Source of the DNA: RYN-230 sp963834515
GTDB taxonomy: Bacteria; Actinomycetota; Actinomycetes; Streptosporangiales; Streptosporangiaceae
DNA length: 64,000 nt
Assembly: GCA_963834515.1 (NCBI GenBank)
Contig: CAWICB010000002.1
Span: 930,001-994,000, forward strand
Direction of reading: 5' to 3'
Notes under the pieces: generated by a model
Told to the model about the DNA's origin: nothing
Databases searched by the model: none
What the model saw: the letters and a program-made list of their open reading frames with translations, nothing else
Made by a program: the position numbers and the translations under genes
In this document: piece by piece, positions 1 through 8,024 of the stretch
Layout: every line of letters starts with the position of its first letter
Numbering within the stretch: the stretch's first letter is position 1

Positions 1-283
1 GCCTTGTCCGAGACCCGGGCCGCGGTCACCGCCGGGCCGGCCGGCGCGCTGGCCCAGTTCGCTAACCGGCACCGGCTGCGCCGCCTGGCCGCGCGTTTCG
101 ACGCCGACGAACACGGCGGGGCGGTGCCGCTCGGGGTGGCTGGCCCGGTGGTCATCGCGCACGGCTCGGGCCCGTGCCCGGGCCATTACCCGGGCCTGCC
201 TGCTGGCCCGTGACCTGGCTCAGGCCGGGGTGCCCGGGCAGGTCGGCCACGCGGTCGCGGCGGCAGCCGGCCTGCCGCAGTGA
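1..283 (+). CDS. plsX: PlsX-like phosphate acyltransferase, C-terminal end, frameshifted
   Basis: This is the 3' end of a gene that begins outside the window. The segment with FDADEHGGAVPLGV followed by GPVVIAHG matches the C-terminal end of PlsX, the acyl-ACP:phosphate acyltransferase that makes acyl-phosphate for phospholipid synthesis. The first frame stops at 213, but the expected continuation (ARARAITRACLLARDLAQAG...) lies in the next frame and ends with TGA at 281-283. One extra base, or two missing, near 165-176 in a G/C run therefore explains the break. Only about 90 residues are visible, so the family call rests on this tail alone. Confidence 0.6.
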   Translation, partial: PCPRPGPRSPPGRPARWPSSLTGTGCAAWPRVSTPTNTAGRCRSGWLARWSSRTARARARAITRACLLARDLAQAGVPGQVGHAVAAAAGLPQ

Positions 284-288
284 GCCGG

Positions 289-893
289 TCAGCCCGGCCG
301 CAGCGGGTCGTGGCCATCCCACGACCCGGTGGACTGCTCCGGCACGAACCGGGCGAAGCACTCCTCCGCGAACCAGTCCTCGGCCCGGGTACGGGCGATC
401 ACCGTGCGGTGCGGCCCGGCGCCGTAGGCGAACGCGCGGATCGCGGCCCCGTCCCGCCACAGGCTGAACGTGGCCTGCCTGGCGAGGGGCCATTCCCCCA
501 TGCCGACCGCGCCCAGGCAGCCGTCCGCGCGGGCCAGCGCGCCGTCCACGGCGGGCACCGAGCGGTAAAAGCGGGCCAGCCGCCGGGCCCGGATGGCCGC
601 GCGGGTCAGCACGGCGACCGGCTGGCCCGGCTCCGGGGCGGCGGCCACCAGGCCGGCGAACGGGTCGCGCCCGGCCCACCGGCCATGCCCGCCGGCGTAG
701 CGCAGCCGGACCGACCAGGTCTCCCGGCCCGCCATCCGCCAGCCGGCCGGCACCGGCGAGCTGGTCAGGAAGTGGTCCAGTGCGGCGCCGTCCTGCCAGA
801 CGGCGAACTGGCCCAGCGCCGCAGGTCGGCGCCCAGGCTCATCGTGCCGCCCCGCGCGGTGCCGAGCAGCTTCCAGAACCGCAGTCCCGGGTG
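289..893 (-). pseudogene. Spheroidene monooxygenase (CrtA)-like protein, 5'-truncated and frameshifted
   Basis: The protein reads HPGLRFWKLLGT, MSLGADLRRWA, then FAVWQDGAALDHFL, GWRMAGRETWSVRLR, VAVLTRAAIRARRLARFYRSVPA, GEWPLARQATFSLWRD and SWDGHDPLRPG. These segments follow the order of CrtA-like carotenoid oxygenases. About 200 residues are present; the usual N-terminus is absent. The sequence changes frame once near 820 (one base missing in a C run). Its 5' end joins directly to a different carotenoid-protein fragment near 887-893, which suggests an internal deletion or misassembly. The adjacent CarH-like regulator fits a carotenoid locus. The stop is TGA (complement of 289-291). Confidence 0.55.
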
Positions 894-1216
894 CCGGCCC
901 ACTCCGCGGCCAGCCCGAGCAGGAACGCGGCCGCGGCCGCGGCCAGCGCGCGCAGCCAGCCTGCCCGGACCGCGGCGAACGCCGCACTGGACGTGGCCAG
1001 CGCCAGCATGATCAGCGTGCTGAAGAGGGTCAGGTGACCGGCCCGGGCCGAGACCACCTGCAGGATGGCCATGGCGGCGAGCGCTGCCCACCCGGCCCTG
1101 GCGGCCCGGGCTGGCGCCGCCTGCCGGACCAGCACGGCTTGTCGGCGGCCCGGCGGGCCAGGTTGAATGGCGTTTCCGGGTGAAGTTCCGGGACCACCGG
1201 TCGCTCTCAGCGGCAC
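887..1216 (-). pseudogene. Carotenoid biosynthesis membrane protein (DUF422/CruF-like), N-terminal fragment
   Basis: About 80-110 residues are visible, depending on whether translation starts at 1216 or at a GTG at 1135. Two hydrophobic segments are seen (ILQVV...LTLFSTLIMLALATSSAAFAA and LRALAAAAAAFLLGLAAEWAGTR). Ending on AEWAGTR recalls the start of DUF422 proteins, which continue with a glycine-rich motif. Here the reading breaks off at 887 and the next recognisable sequence, one frame over, is CrtA-like. The two genes therefore appear joined by a deletion of the 3' part of one and the 5' part of the other. The family call rests on a short match. Confidence 0.4.
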
Positions 1217-1239
1217 AGCATCACGTCCGGGGGAGGGCC

Positions 1240-2178
1240 ATGGCGGACGACATCGGGTTCAGCGTGGGCGCCGTGGCCCGCCGGCTCGGCGTCGCGCCGT
1301 CCACGCTGCGGACCTGGAACCGGCGGTACGGCATCGGCGCGCAGGAATTCAGCCCCGGGCGGCACCGGCGATACACGGCCGCGGACATCACCCGGCTGGA
1401 GCACATGCAGCGGCTGATCCTGCGCGGCGCCTCGCCCGCTGACGCGGCCCAGGCCGCGCTGGCCACCGTGGCGCCCCAGGTGCGGGCAGCAGTGCTGGAC
1501 ATCCCGGCCGCGCGATCCGGGCCGGGGCACGGGGCCGGCGGCCAGCGCCTCGCGCTGCCCGGTGCCTCCCCGGCCGCCCGCGGCCTGGCCCGCGCGGTGC
1601 TGGCCATGGACGACGGCCTGATGAACGAGATCATCCGGACCGCACTGGCCTGCGACGGGGTGATCCAGGCCTGGCAGAGCCTGCTCGTCCCGGTGCTGTC
1701 CGGGATCGGCACCCGGTACGAGCAGACGGGTGGCTGCATCGAGGCTGAGCACCTGCTGTCCTCGGTGGCCCTGGCCGCGCTGGCCGACCTGCATCCGTAC
1801 GCCGTGGGCGGGGCTGGCGACCGGCCCGTGCTGCTCGCCTGCGCCGCCGGGGACCAGCACAGCCTGCCGCTCTACGCGCTGGCCGCGACGCTGGCCGAAC
1901 GCGGGGTCAGCAGCCGGATGCTGGGGGCCGCGCTGCCCTACGACGCGCTGCTCGCCGCGGTGCGGCGGACCGGCCCGGCGGCGGTGTTCCTGTGGTCGCA
2001 GCTCCGCATTACCGGTGACCCGGCCGCGCTGCCGGATCTGCGGCCCCGCCGGCCCGGGGCCCGGCTGCTGCTCGGCGGCCCGGGCTGGCCGGAGCACGGC
2101 CTGCCCGAGGGCAGCCGCCTGATCGGCAGCCTCCCGGACGCGGTCATCGAGGTCCTGGCGGCGCTCGGCCGCGGCTGA
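1240..2178 (+). CDS. MerR-family regulator with a B12-binding-like domain (CarH/LitR type)
   Basis: The protein has 312 residues from the ATG at 1240, chosen because GGGGAGGG lies just upstream. Residues 1-75 form a MerR winged helix (FSVGAVARRLGVAPSTLRTWNRRYG...SPGRHRRYTAADI). After a linker comes a helical cap (EAEHLLSSVALAAL) and a Rossmann-like cobalamin domain (LLACAAGDQHSLPLYAL, LGAALPYDALLAAV). The GDQH histidine (residue 207) sits 36 residues after the EH pair (170-171), close to the lower-ligand spacing in CarH. In the CarH W-x9-EH motif the Trp is replaced by Tyr160. Family members repress carotenoid genes in the dark, and carotenoid remnants lie divergently next door. Confidence 0.75.
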   Translation: MADDIGFSVGAVARRLGVAPSTLRTWNRRYGIGAQEFSPGRHRRYTAADITRLEHMQRLILRGASPADAAQAALATVAPQVRAAVLDIPAARSGPGHGAGGQRLALPGASPAARGLARAVLAMDDGLMNEIIRTALACDGVIQAWQSLLVPVLSGIGTRYEQTGGCIEAEHLLSSVALAALADLHPYAVGGAGDRPVLLACAAGDQHSLPLYALAATLAERGVSSRMLGAALPYDALLAAVRRTGPAAVFLWSQLRITGDPAALPDLRPRRPGARLLLGGPGWPEHGLPEGSRLIGSLPDAVIEVLAALGRG

Positions 2179-2392
2179 CCCTGGCCCGGCCGTACCGCTC
2201 ATCCGCACATCCACCACCTGCCCGGCTGTCCCGCGTGCCGTCGCGGCCGGCCGGGCCGCGTGTTCCCGGCTCCCTGTCTTCGGGCTGGTGGCCCGCTCCG
2301 GTTGCTCAAGTTGCGCGACGAGCGTCTCTCAACTATGAATAACTTTTGAAGCAGTTTTTGGGGAACCGGGCCCGGGTCGGCGCCCGGGAGGG
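2179..2392. other. Intergenic region upstream of the sigma factor gene
   Basis: The first part is G/C-rich, with a GGCCGGCC-centred inverted repeat near 2242-2260. Positions 2325-2360 form a distinctly A/T-rich stretch followed by GGGGAACC, which resembles an ECF -35 element. I see no clear -10 partner, so the promoter is unproven. Confidence 0.3.
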
Positions 2393-3688
2393 GTGGTGAC
2401 GCCGGTGCGCACGGCAGGGATCAGCGACCTGGGCGCTCGGCTGGCCAGCGCGGAGGACGACACGTTCCGCGACTGCTATGCGGAACTTGGCCCGATGCTC
2501 CGGCGCTACCTGCGCGGGCGGGTGCCGGACGCCGATATCGACGACGTCGTGCAGGTGGTGTTCGTGGAGGTGTGGCGGTTCCGCGGCCGGTTCGACCCGC
2601 GGCGCAGCCTGGAGGCCTGGGTGCTCACCATCGCCCGGCGGCGGGCCATCGACCACCTGCGCTCCCGGCGCCGGGACACGCTGCCGCTCGACGACGCGGC
2701 TGCGCTGCCCGGGCCGGATGGCCGGGACATAGCCAGCCAGGTCGAGCAGGCCCAGGACATGCAGCTCGCCCTGGCCCGGCTGCCCAGTCTGCAGCGGGAG
2801 GCCATCGAGATGGCTTACTACGCCGACCTGACCCAGCGGGAGATCGCGGAACGGCTCGATGTCCCGCTGGGCACGATCAAGGCCCGGATCGCGCGCGGGC
2901 TGCGCCGGCTCGGGACGCTGGCCGCCTCGCCAGCGGCGCTGTTATCCGGCCTACCGGGGCGGGATCAGCGAGCCGTTGCGGACCGCCTCGGCCGCCAGCA
3001 CACCGAACAGGTAGAAGTACGCGGCTTCCTCGTCCTCGAACGTGCGCACCTCGTGCCGCGCGCCGTCGGCTGCGCTGAACACCTCGAAGCCGTCCCCGGT
3101 GCGCAGCAGGCACATGGCACCGTCGGATTCCTGCTCCAGCGCGTATGCGGACCGCGGGATGGCGGCCAGGTCGGCCAGCTCGGAGAAGATGGACCTGGTC
3201 TGCACCCGCTGCTTGCGCGCGGCCCGGCGGCCGGTGGCCGCGGCGGCGCCGGGGCAGGCCGGCCAGGGGCGTGCCGTCCAGGATGCTGTCCGGCCCGCGT
3301 GGCGGGGTCTGTGTCGCGGTGGTCATGCCGGTCCAGCTGCCGCCGGTGCCGCTGGCCGGGGCATGCCCGTTGGCGCGGTTACCGTTCCAGCCGCTGGCCG
3401 GGGCTGGCCCGCCGTTGCCATGCCAGCCGGCTGGCGTTCGGTGGCCGGCCCAGCTGGCGCCAGCCGACGGTGCGCCGTTCCCGGTCCAGCCCGGGGCGGG
3501 CCCGCCGGTGCCGTGGCCGGTCCAGCTCCCGGTGCCGTTCGGGGTGCCGTTCCCAGTCCAGGTACCGGGCCGGCCGGCGCGCCGTAGCCGCTCACGGCGG
3601 GCTGGGGTCCGGTGCCGGGCCGGCCCAGTTCTCCGGCCCGCCGACGGCGGGCTGTGGCCCGGTGCCCGGGCTGGCGGGCGCGCCGTAG
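2393..3688 (+). CDS. ECF-type RNA polymerase sigma factor with an open reading frame running past its natural end
   Basis: Residues 1-185 are a complete ECF sigma factor. Region 2 is RYLRGRVPDADIDDVVQVVF, VEVWRFRGRFDP and SLEAWVLTIARRRAIDHLRSR; region 4 is LPSLQREAIEMAYYADLTQ, REIAERLDVPLGTIKARIARGL. Similarity ends near 2945. The frame then stays open to 3688, but that part is antisense to a conserved minus-strand gene and is low-complexity, so the true C-terminus is probably near 2950 and a stop has been lost to an indel or never existed. The GTG start follows GGGAGGGG. No anti-sigma factor gene is adjacent. Confidence 0.7.
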   Translation: MVTPVRTAGISDLGARLASAEDDTFRDCYAELGPMLRRYLRGRVPDADIDDVVQVVFVEVWRFRGRFDPRRSLEAWVLTIARRRAIDHLRSRRRDTLPLDDAAALPGPDGRDIASQVEQAQDMQLALARLPSLQREAIEMAYYADLTQREIAERLDVPLGTIKARIARGLRRLGTLAASPAALLSGLPGRDQRAVADRLGRQHTEQVEVRGFLVLERAHLVPRAVGCAEHLEAVPGAQQAHGTVGFLLQRVCGPRDGGQVGQLGEDGPGLHPLLARGPAAGGRGGAGAGRPGACRPGCCPARVAGSVSRWSCRSSCRRCRWPGHARWRGYRSSRWPGLARRCHASRLAFGGRPSWRQPTVRRSRSSPGRARRCRGRSSSRCRSGCRSQSRYRAGRRAVAAHGGLGSGAGPAQFSGPPTAGCGPVPGLAGAP

Positions 3689-4503
3689 CCGCCCATGGCG
3701 GGCTGGGGTCCGGTGCCGGGCCCGGCCCAGTTCGCGGGGCTGCCGCCGACGGCGGGCTGGGGTCCGGTGCCGGGCCCGGCCCAGTTCGCGGGGCTGCCGC
3801 CGACGGCGGGCTGGGGTCCGGTGCCGGGCCCGGCCCAGTTCGCGGGGCTGCCGCCGACGGCGGGCTGGGGTCCGGTGCCGGGCCCGGCCCAATTCTCCGG
3901 GCGGCCGGGCGCTCCGTAACCACCGGGCCCGCCCGGGCCGGGAGCGTTCCACGACGGCGAGCCGTGGCCGGTCCAGGCGCCGGCCGGGGCCACGGCCGGC
4001 TCGGCCGGGTAGCCCCGGCCGGCCGGCGCCGGGGCGGCCGGGGGTGCCGCCGCCCACGGTTGTGCGCCGTACGGATAAGAGGGCAGCGGCGCGGCGCCCG
4101 CATCCGGGCGGGTGCGGGGCAGGCTCTTCTCCACCTTCTCCTCGGTCAGGCTGGTCACCTCGTCGCGGGGGGTGAGCAGCTCGAACACCCCGCGATCCAC
4201 CGGCCAGAAACCGAGTTCCCTGGCCCGCCTGGCGTCCTTGCCCAGGTAGATGATGTGCAGCCGGTCGCCGAGGTCATCCAGCACCAGGCACGCCTCGCCG
4301 TGGAACGTGCCGATCGGCCGGGACTCCCAGAGCACATCGACCTCGGCCCTGATCACCCGCTTGCGCCAGCGCCCGGGGGCGGGCTCGAAGCCCAGTCCGT
4401 CCGGGGGCGGCAGCGCGGAGAACAGGACAACATCAGACTCGGACGGCCCGACCCCCGCCTCGTAGGCGGCTCCGCGGTAGGTGGCCAGCTGCCGGAAGCG
4501 CAT
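2951..4503 (-). CDS. Conserved protein with Gly/Pro/Trp tandem repeats, frameshifted
   Basis: Function is not recognised. Residues 1-125 form a folded domain (MRFRQLATYRGAAYEAGVG...DVLWESRPIGTFHGEACLVLDDLGDRLHIIYLGKDARRA). A repetitive middle follows, with an 18-residue unit built on ANWAGPGTGPQPAVGG and later WTGNG-type sequence. The C-terminal domain is VQTRSIFSELADLAAIPRS...EVRTFEDEEAAYFYLFGVLA. The parts lie in different frames: changes occur near 3620, 3570 and 3275, all in repetitive G/C sequence. They read naturally as one gene ending at TAG (complement of 2951-2953). It starts 3 bp after the stop of the upstream 147-residue gene, so the two form an operon. I recall similar paired proteins in actinobacteria, without a known role. 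Confidence 0.5.
3695..3910 (+). repeat. 54-bp tandem repeat array inside the minus-strand conserved gene
   Basis: The unit begins GCGGGCTGGGGTCCGGTGCC and is 54 bp long, with three near-identical full copies and partial copies at both ends. Degenerate copies extend down to about 3595. On the coding (minus) strand each unit gives 18 residues containing NWAGPGTGPQPAVGG. Because the length is a multiple of three, copy-number change would keep the frame. Confidence 0.85.
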
Positions 4504-4506
4504 GGC

Positions 4507-4950
4507 TCACAGCCCCTTGGATGGGCGGACCCAGGTCTGCCCGTCGAACCGGGCGATGAGCTCCTCACCGCCAGGCACCACCCGGTGGATCTCCGCCCCC
4601 ACCGGGACTGGGACTGGCAGCGTGTAGAACTCCGGGATGGAGCTGGGCGGCGGTGCCGCCGGGCCGTCCCCGGGCGGCGGCGCCAGCGACGCGTCCATGT
4701 CCAGTGCGCGCCATCGCATGACGTAGATCTCCGCCAGTTCGGCGGTGAAGTCAGATCCGTCATAGCCAAGGTTGAGGGCATCGTAAAAATCGGCCGGGCG
4801 GCGGAAAGCGCAGTCCCTGGCCCGGTATACGTACCCGGCGATCACAGATCGCCGTCCGGACAGATAAGGCTCCACCAGCCGAGGCGGGATAACCTTCTGC
4901 ATCTGCGTTCCCGGTTCGATGATCCTGACCATGGGCTCGGCCTGCGTCAC
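4507..4950 (-). CDS. Conserved actinobacterial protein of unknown function
   Basis: The protein has 147 residues and starts at GTG 4950 with a GGGGAG upstream. It has no signal peptide or membrane segment. It contains VRIIEPGTQMQKVIPPRLVEPY, SVIAGYVYRARDCAF and GAEIHRVVPGGEELIARFDGQTW, with a proline-rich linker (residues 92-105). I know of no assigned role. It lies 3 bp upstream of the repeat-containing gene, so the two are probably co-transcribed and may act together. Confidence 0.6.
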   Translation of the reverse strand: MTQAEPMVRIIEPGTQMQKVIPPRLVEPYLSGRRSVIAGYVYRARDCAFRRPADFYDALNLGYDGSDFTAELAEIYVMRWRALDMDASLAPPPGDGPAAPPPSSIPEFYTLPVPVPVGAEIHRVVPGGEELIARFDGQTWVRPSKGL

Positions 4951-5271
4951 ACGCTCCCCTCACGTTGCCTGCGTCGGGTGTTCAAAAGACTCTCACACCG
5001 GGGATTTTCCCCTCAACTGCTTCGCCAGCAGTGCCCGCATCCCGCGGATGTAATTGACCGTAACCCGTCGGCCGGCGCGGTGGGGCGACGTCGCGGGCAT
5101 TGGTCCGGGCCGCGCCGGGTGGCCTGCGCCACACCTGGGCGCGCGCCACGGATCGGGCCGAACACGCAGCATACGTGCATACCGGAGATGCGGGGGCTGA
5201 GCCGGCCACCGGGTTGCCGCGCCCGCGCCGGGCAGGCCCGGCCGGGCCGTCCGCCCGGCTAGGGTTGAGGT
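4951..5271. other. Intergenic region between divergent genes
   Basis: This 321-bp gap separates the minus-strand gene starting at 4950 from the plus-strand SseB gene at 5272. It holds a small inverted repeat GGGGA-TTT-TCCCC at 5000-5012 in an A/T-richer patch and no convincing gene. Promoters in both directions are expected, but I cannot place a clear -35/-10 pair. Confidence 0.4.
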
Positions 5272-6276
5272 GTGCGCAGCAACGCTACGGAGCCGGAATT
5301 CCCCGGCGATGACGGCGCCGCCGACCCGGCGGTGCTGGCCGCGCTGACCGGCTATGCGGCAGGCCGGGGCAGCGAGCACGCCGCGCTGACCGCGCTGGCC
5401 GGTTCCCGGGTCCTGGTGCCGGTGGTGGCCGTGCTGGCCGAGGAGGATGAGGCGGACAATGCGGCGGCCGGGGCCGCTGCGCCCGGTGCCGGCCTGCGCC
5501 GGGAGAAGACCACCGAAATGGCGCTGCCCACTCTGATCGGGCGAGACGGCCGGGCTGCCATCCTCGCGTTCACCAGCCTGGACGCGCTGACCAGGTGGCG
5601 GCCGGACGCGCGCCCGGTGGCTGTGCCCGCGGCCCGCGCCTGGCAGGCCGGGGTCCAGGAGGCCAGCGCCGTGGTCATCGACGTGGCCGGGCCGGTTCCG
5701 GTCACCGTGGAGGGCGCCCGGCTGGCCGCTCTCGCGGCCGGCCGCTCGGTGCCGCTGCCGCACCAGGACCCCGACGTACTGGCCGCGCTGCACGCGGTGC
5801 TGGGCACCGAGCCGCTGATCGTGCAGGCCTCACTGACCACGCCGGGCCAGCGGGCGGGCTGGGAGTACGGCCCCCGGCCGGAGGACATGCCGGAGCTGGC
5901 CGGGCCGGGCGTGGCCGATCTGAGTGCGCTGGGCCTGGAGCCGCCCAGCCCGGACGGCGCCGCGGCGGGCACCGCGGCCCAGGACGGGGCCAGCGGCAGC
6001 AGTACCCGGGGAAGTGGCCCCGCCCCCGGCGGGACCGCCCAGGACACCCCCGGCGGGACCGCCCAGGACGCGCCCGGCCCGGACGCGCCCGGCCCGGACG
6101 TGGCCGGCCAGGACTGTGCCGACCTGGCCCTCCAGGTGACGCTGGCCGACGGGTGCACCCCGGAGGCGGCCACCGCGGCGGTGAGCCGGGTCGCGGAAGC
6201 CCTGCTCGCCGCGACCGGCGGGCGGCTGCGCCGGGGGATGGAAGTGTCGGTCGCGCCGCCACGCCGCACCCGGTAG
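5272..6276 (+). CDS. SseB family protein
   Basis: The protein has 334 residues from GTG 5272. The N-terminal 140 residues match the SseB fold: VPVVAVL, then REKTTEMALPTLIGRDGRAAI, LAFTSLDALTRWRP and ARPVAVPAARAW. A second unit carries AGPVPVTVEGARLAALAAGR. Residues 220-285 are a low-complexity linker rich in Gly, Pro, Asp and Thr with repeats of GGTAQD and GPDAPGPD. The last 50 residues form a small alpha/beta region. SseB was named for enhanced serine sensitivity in E. coli; its biochemical role in actinobacteria is unclear. It ends 58 bp before aroC. Confidence 0.75.
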   Translation: MRSNATEPEFPGDDGAADPAVLAALTGYAAGRGSEHAALTALAGSRVLVPVVAVLAEEDEADNAAAGAAAPGAGLRREKTTEMALPTLIGRDGRAAILAFTSLDALTRWRPDARPVAVPAARAWQAGVQEASAVVIDVAGPVPVTVEGARLAALAAGRSVPLPHQDPDVLAALHAVLGTEPLIVQASLTTPGQRAGWEYGPRPEDMPELAGPGVADLSALGLEPPSPDGAAAGTAAQDGASGSSTRGSGPAPGGTAQDTPGGTAQDAPGPDAPGPDVAGQDCADLALQVTLADGCTPEAATAAVSRVAEALLAATGGRLRRGMEVSVAPPRRTR

Positions 6277-6334
6277 CCGGCCGCCGCAGGTGGACAAGTG
6301 ACCCGGGCCAGGCCGCGGGTGGAAGGAACTGGAC

Positions 6335-7514
6335 ATGGTGCGCTGGCTGACCGCCGGTGAGTCGCACGGGCGCGCGCTGGTCGCCATCTGCGAGGGAATC
6401 CCGGCGGGTGTCGAGATCAGCAGCGCGGACATCGCGGCCGCGCTGGCCCGGCGGCGGGCCGGGTACGGCCGCGGTGCGCGGATGAAATTCGAGCAGGACG
6501 AGGTGGAGATCACCGGCGGGGTCCGGCACGGCCGGACGCTGGGCAGCCCGGTGGCCATCCGGGTGGGCAACACCGAGTGGCCCAAGTGGGAAACGGTCAT
6601 GTCGGCCGACCCGGTGCCCGCCGGTGACCTGGCCGACCTGGCCCGTAACGCGCCGCTGACCCGGCCCCGGCCCGGCCACGCCGACCTGGCCGGGATGCAG
6701 AAGTACGGTCACGACGACGCCCGGCCCGTGCTGGAGCGGGCGAGCGCACGCGAGACAGCCGCCCGGGTGGCCCTGGGCGAGGTGGCCCGCCAGTTCGTGG
6801 TCCAGGCGTTCGGCATCGACGTGCTCAGTCATGTGGTGGAGATCGGGACGGTGGCCGCGCCGGCCAGCGCCCGGCCGGAGCCGGGCGACCGGGCGCGCGA
6901 TCGACGCGGACCCGGTGCGCTGCCTGGACAGCCGGGCCAGCGCGGCCATGCAGGAGGAGATCGACGCGGCCCGCAAGGACGGCGACACGCTCGGCGGCGT
7001 GGTCGAGGTGCTCGGCTACGGCCTGCCGCCCGGGCTGGGCAGCCACGTGCACTGGGACCGGCGGCTGGACGGGCGGCTGGCCGGGGCGCTGATGAGCATC
7101 CAGGCCATCAAGGGGGTCGAGGTGGGAGACGGGTTCAGCACCGCCCGCCGCCGCGGCTCGCAGGCCCACGACGAGATCGAGCTGGCGGCTGGCGGCATCC
7201 GGCGGCGGACCAACCGCGCGGGCGGGATCGAGGGCGGCACGAGCACCGGGGAGGTGCTCCGGGTGCGGGCGGCGATGAAACCCATCTCCACGGTGCCGCG
7301 CGCGCTGGACACCGTGGACACCCGCACCGGCGAGCCCGCCAAGGCCATCAACCAGCGCAGCGACGTGACCGCGGTGCCCGCGGCCGGCGTGGTGGCCGAG
7401 GCCATGGTGGCCCTGGTGCTGGCCGGCGCGGCCGCGGAGAAGTTCGGCGGCGACTCGGTGGCCGAGGCGCGCCGCAACCTGCGTGGCTACCTGGACTCGC
7501 TGGTGGTCACGTGA
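6335..7514 (+). CDS. aroC: Chorismate synthase, frameshifted
   Basis: Converts 5-enolpyruvylshikimate-3-phosphate to chorismate using reduced FMN. Signatures are MVRWLTAGESHGRALVAICEGIPAGV, GYGRGARMKFEQDEVEITGGVRHG and RPGHADLAGMQKYG at the N-terminus, and GGIEGGTSTGEVLRVRAAMKP, STVPRALDTVD and QRSDVTAVPAAGVVAEAM at the C-terminus. The frame breaks near 6888-6900 (GACCGGGCGCGCGATC), where removing one G restores DRRAIDADPVRCLD. The enzyme is otherwise full length at about 393 residues. Its TGA overlaps the GTG of aroK (GTGA). The break is more likely a sequence error than a loss, because every motif on both sides is intact. Confidence 0.9.
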
Positions 7515-8024
7515 GCGGGCCGGTCGGCGATCCTGATCGGGCCGCCCGGGGCGGGCAAGTCCACCGTGGGCGCGCTGCTCGCGGGCAAGCTCGGGGTGGC
7601 GTTCACCGACACCGACACGGCCATCGAGGAGTCGGCGGGCAAGCCGGTCAGCGACATCTTCGTGCAGGACGGCGAGCCGGCCTTCCGGGCCCTGGAGCAG
7701 GCCACCGCGGCCCGGCTGATCGGCGGCCAGCCCGGGGTGCTGGCGCTCGGCGGCGGTGCCGTCCTCGACCCGGCCACCCAGCGGCTGCTGGCCGGGCAGC
7801 GGGTGATCTACCTGGAGACCGGGTTCCGCACCGTGGTGCACCGGTCGGGCCTGGACGGACCGCACCCGCCGATCCCCGGCAACCCGCGTGGCCGGCTGAA
7901 GCAGATGCTCGACGAGCGGCACCCGGTCTACGCCGGGCTGGCCTGGCGCACTGTGCGCACCGACGACCGCGATCCCGAGGACCTGGCCGGGTTCCTCGCG
8001 GCCGAGCTCGCGGCGCGGCCGTGA
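7511..8024 (+). CDS. aroK: Shikimate kinase, first copy, frameshifted near the start
   Basis: Phosphorylates the 3-hydroxyl of shikimate with ATP. The start is GTG 7511 overlapping the aroC stop; one extra base near 7526 separates the first codons (SGPV) from AILIGPPGAGKSTVG. The P-loop, DTDTAIEE, GEPAFRALE and LALGGGAV motifs are intact, so both substrate sites are largely present. The LID motif, normally RPLL, is GPHPPI here: the arginine is histidine (CAC at 7863-7865). The LID arginine contributes to phosphate binding, so activity may be reduced. A second kinase gene lies 1.5 kb downstream. The gene overlaps aroB by four bases. Confidence 0.88.

Noticed and set aside
3595..3910. CRISPR array
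   Set aside because: The repeats are directly adjacent, in frame and code for protein; there are no unique spacers and no cas genes.
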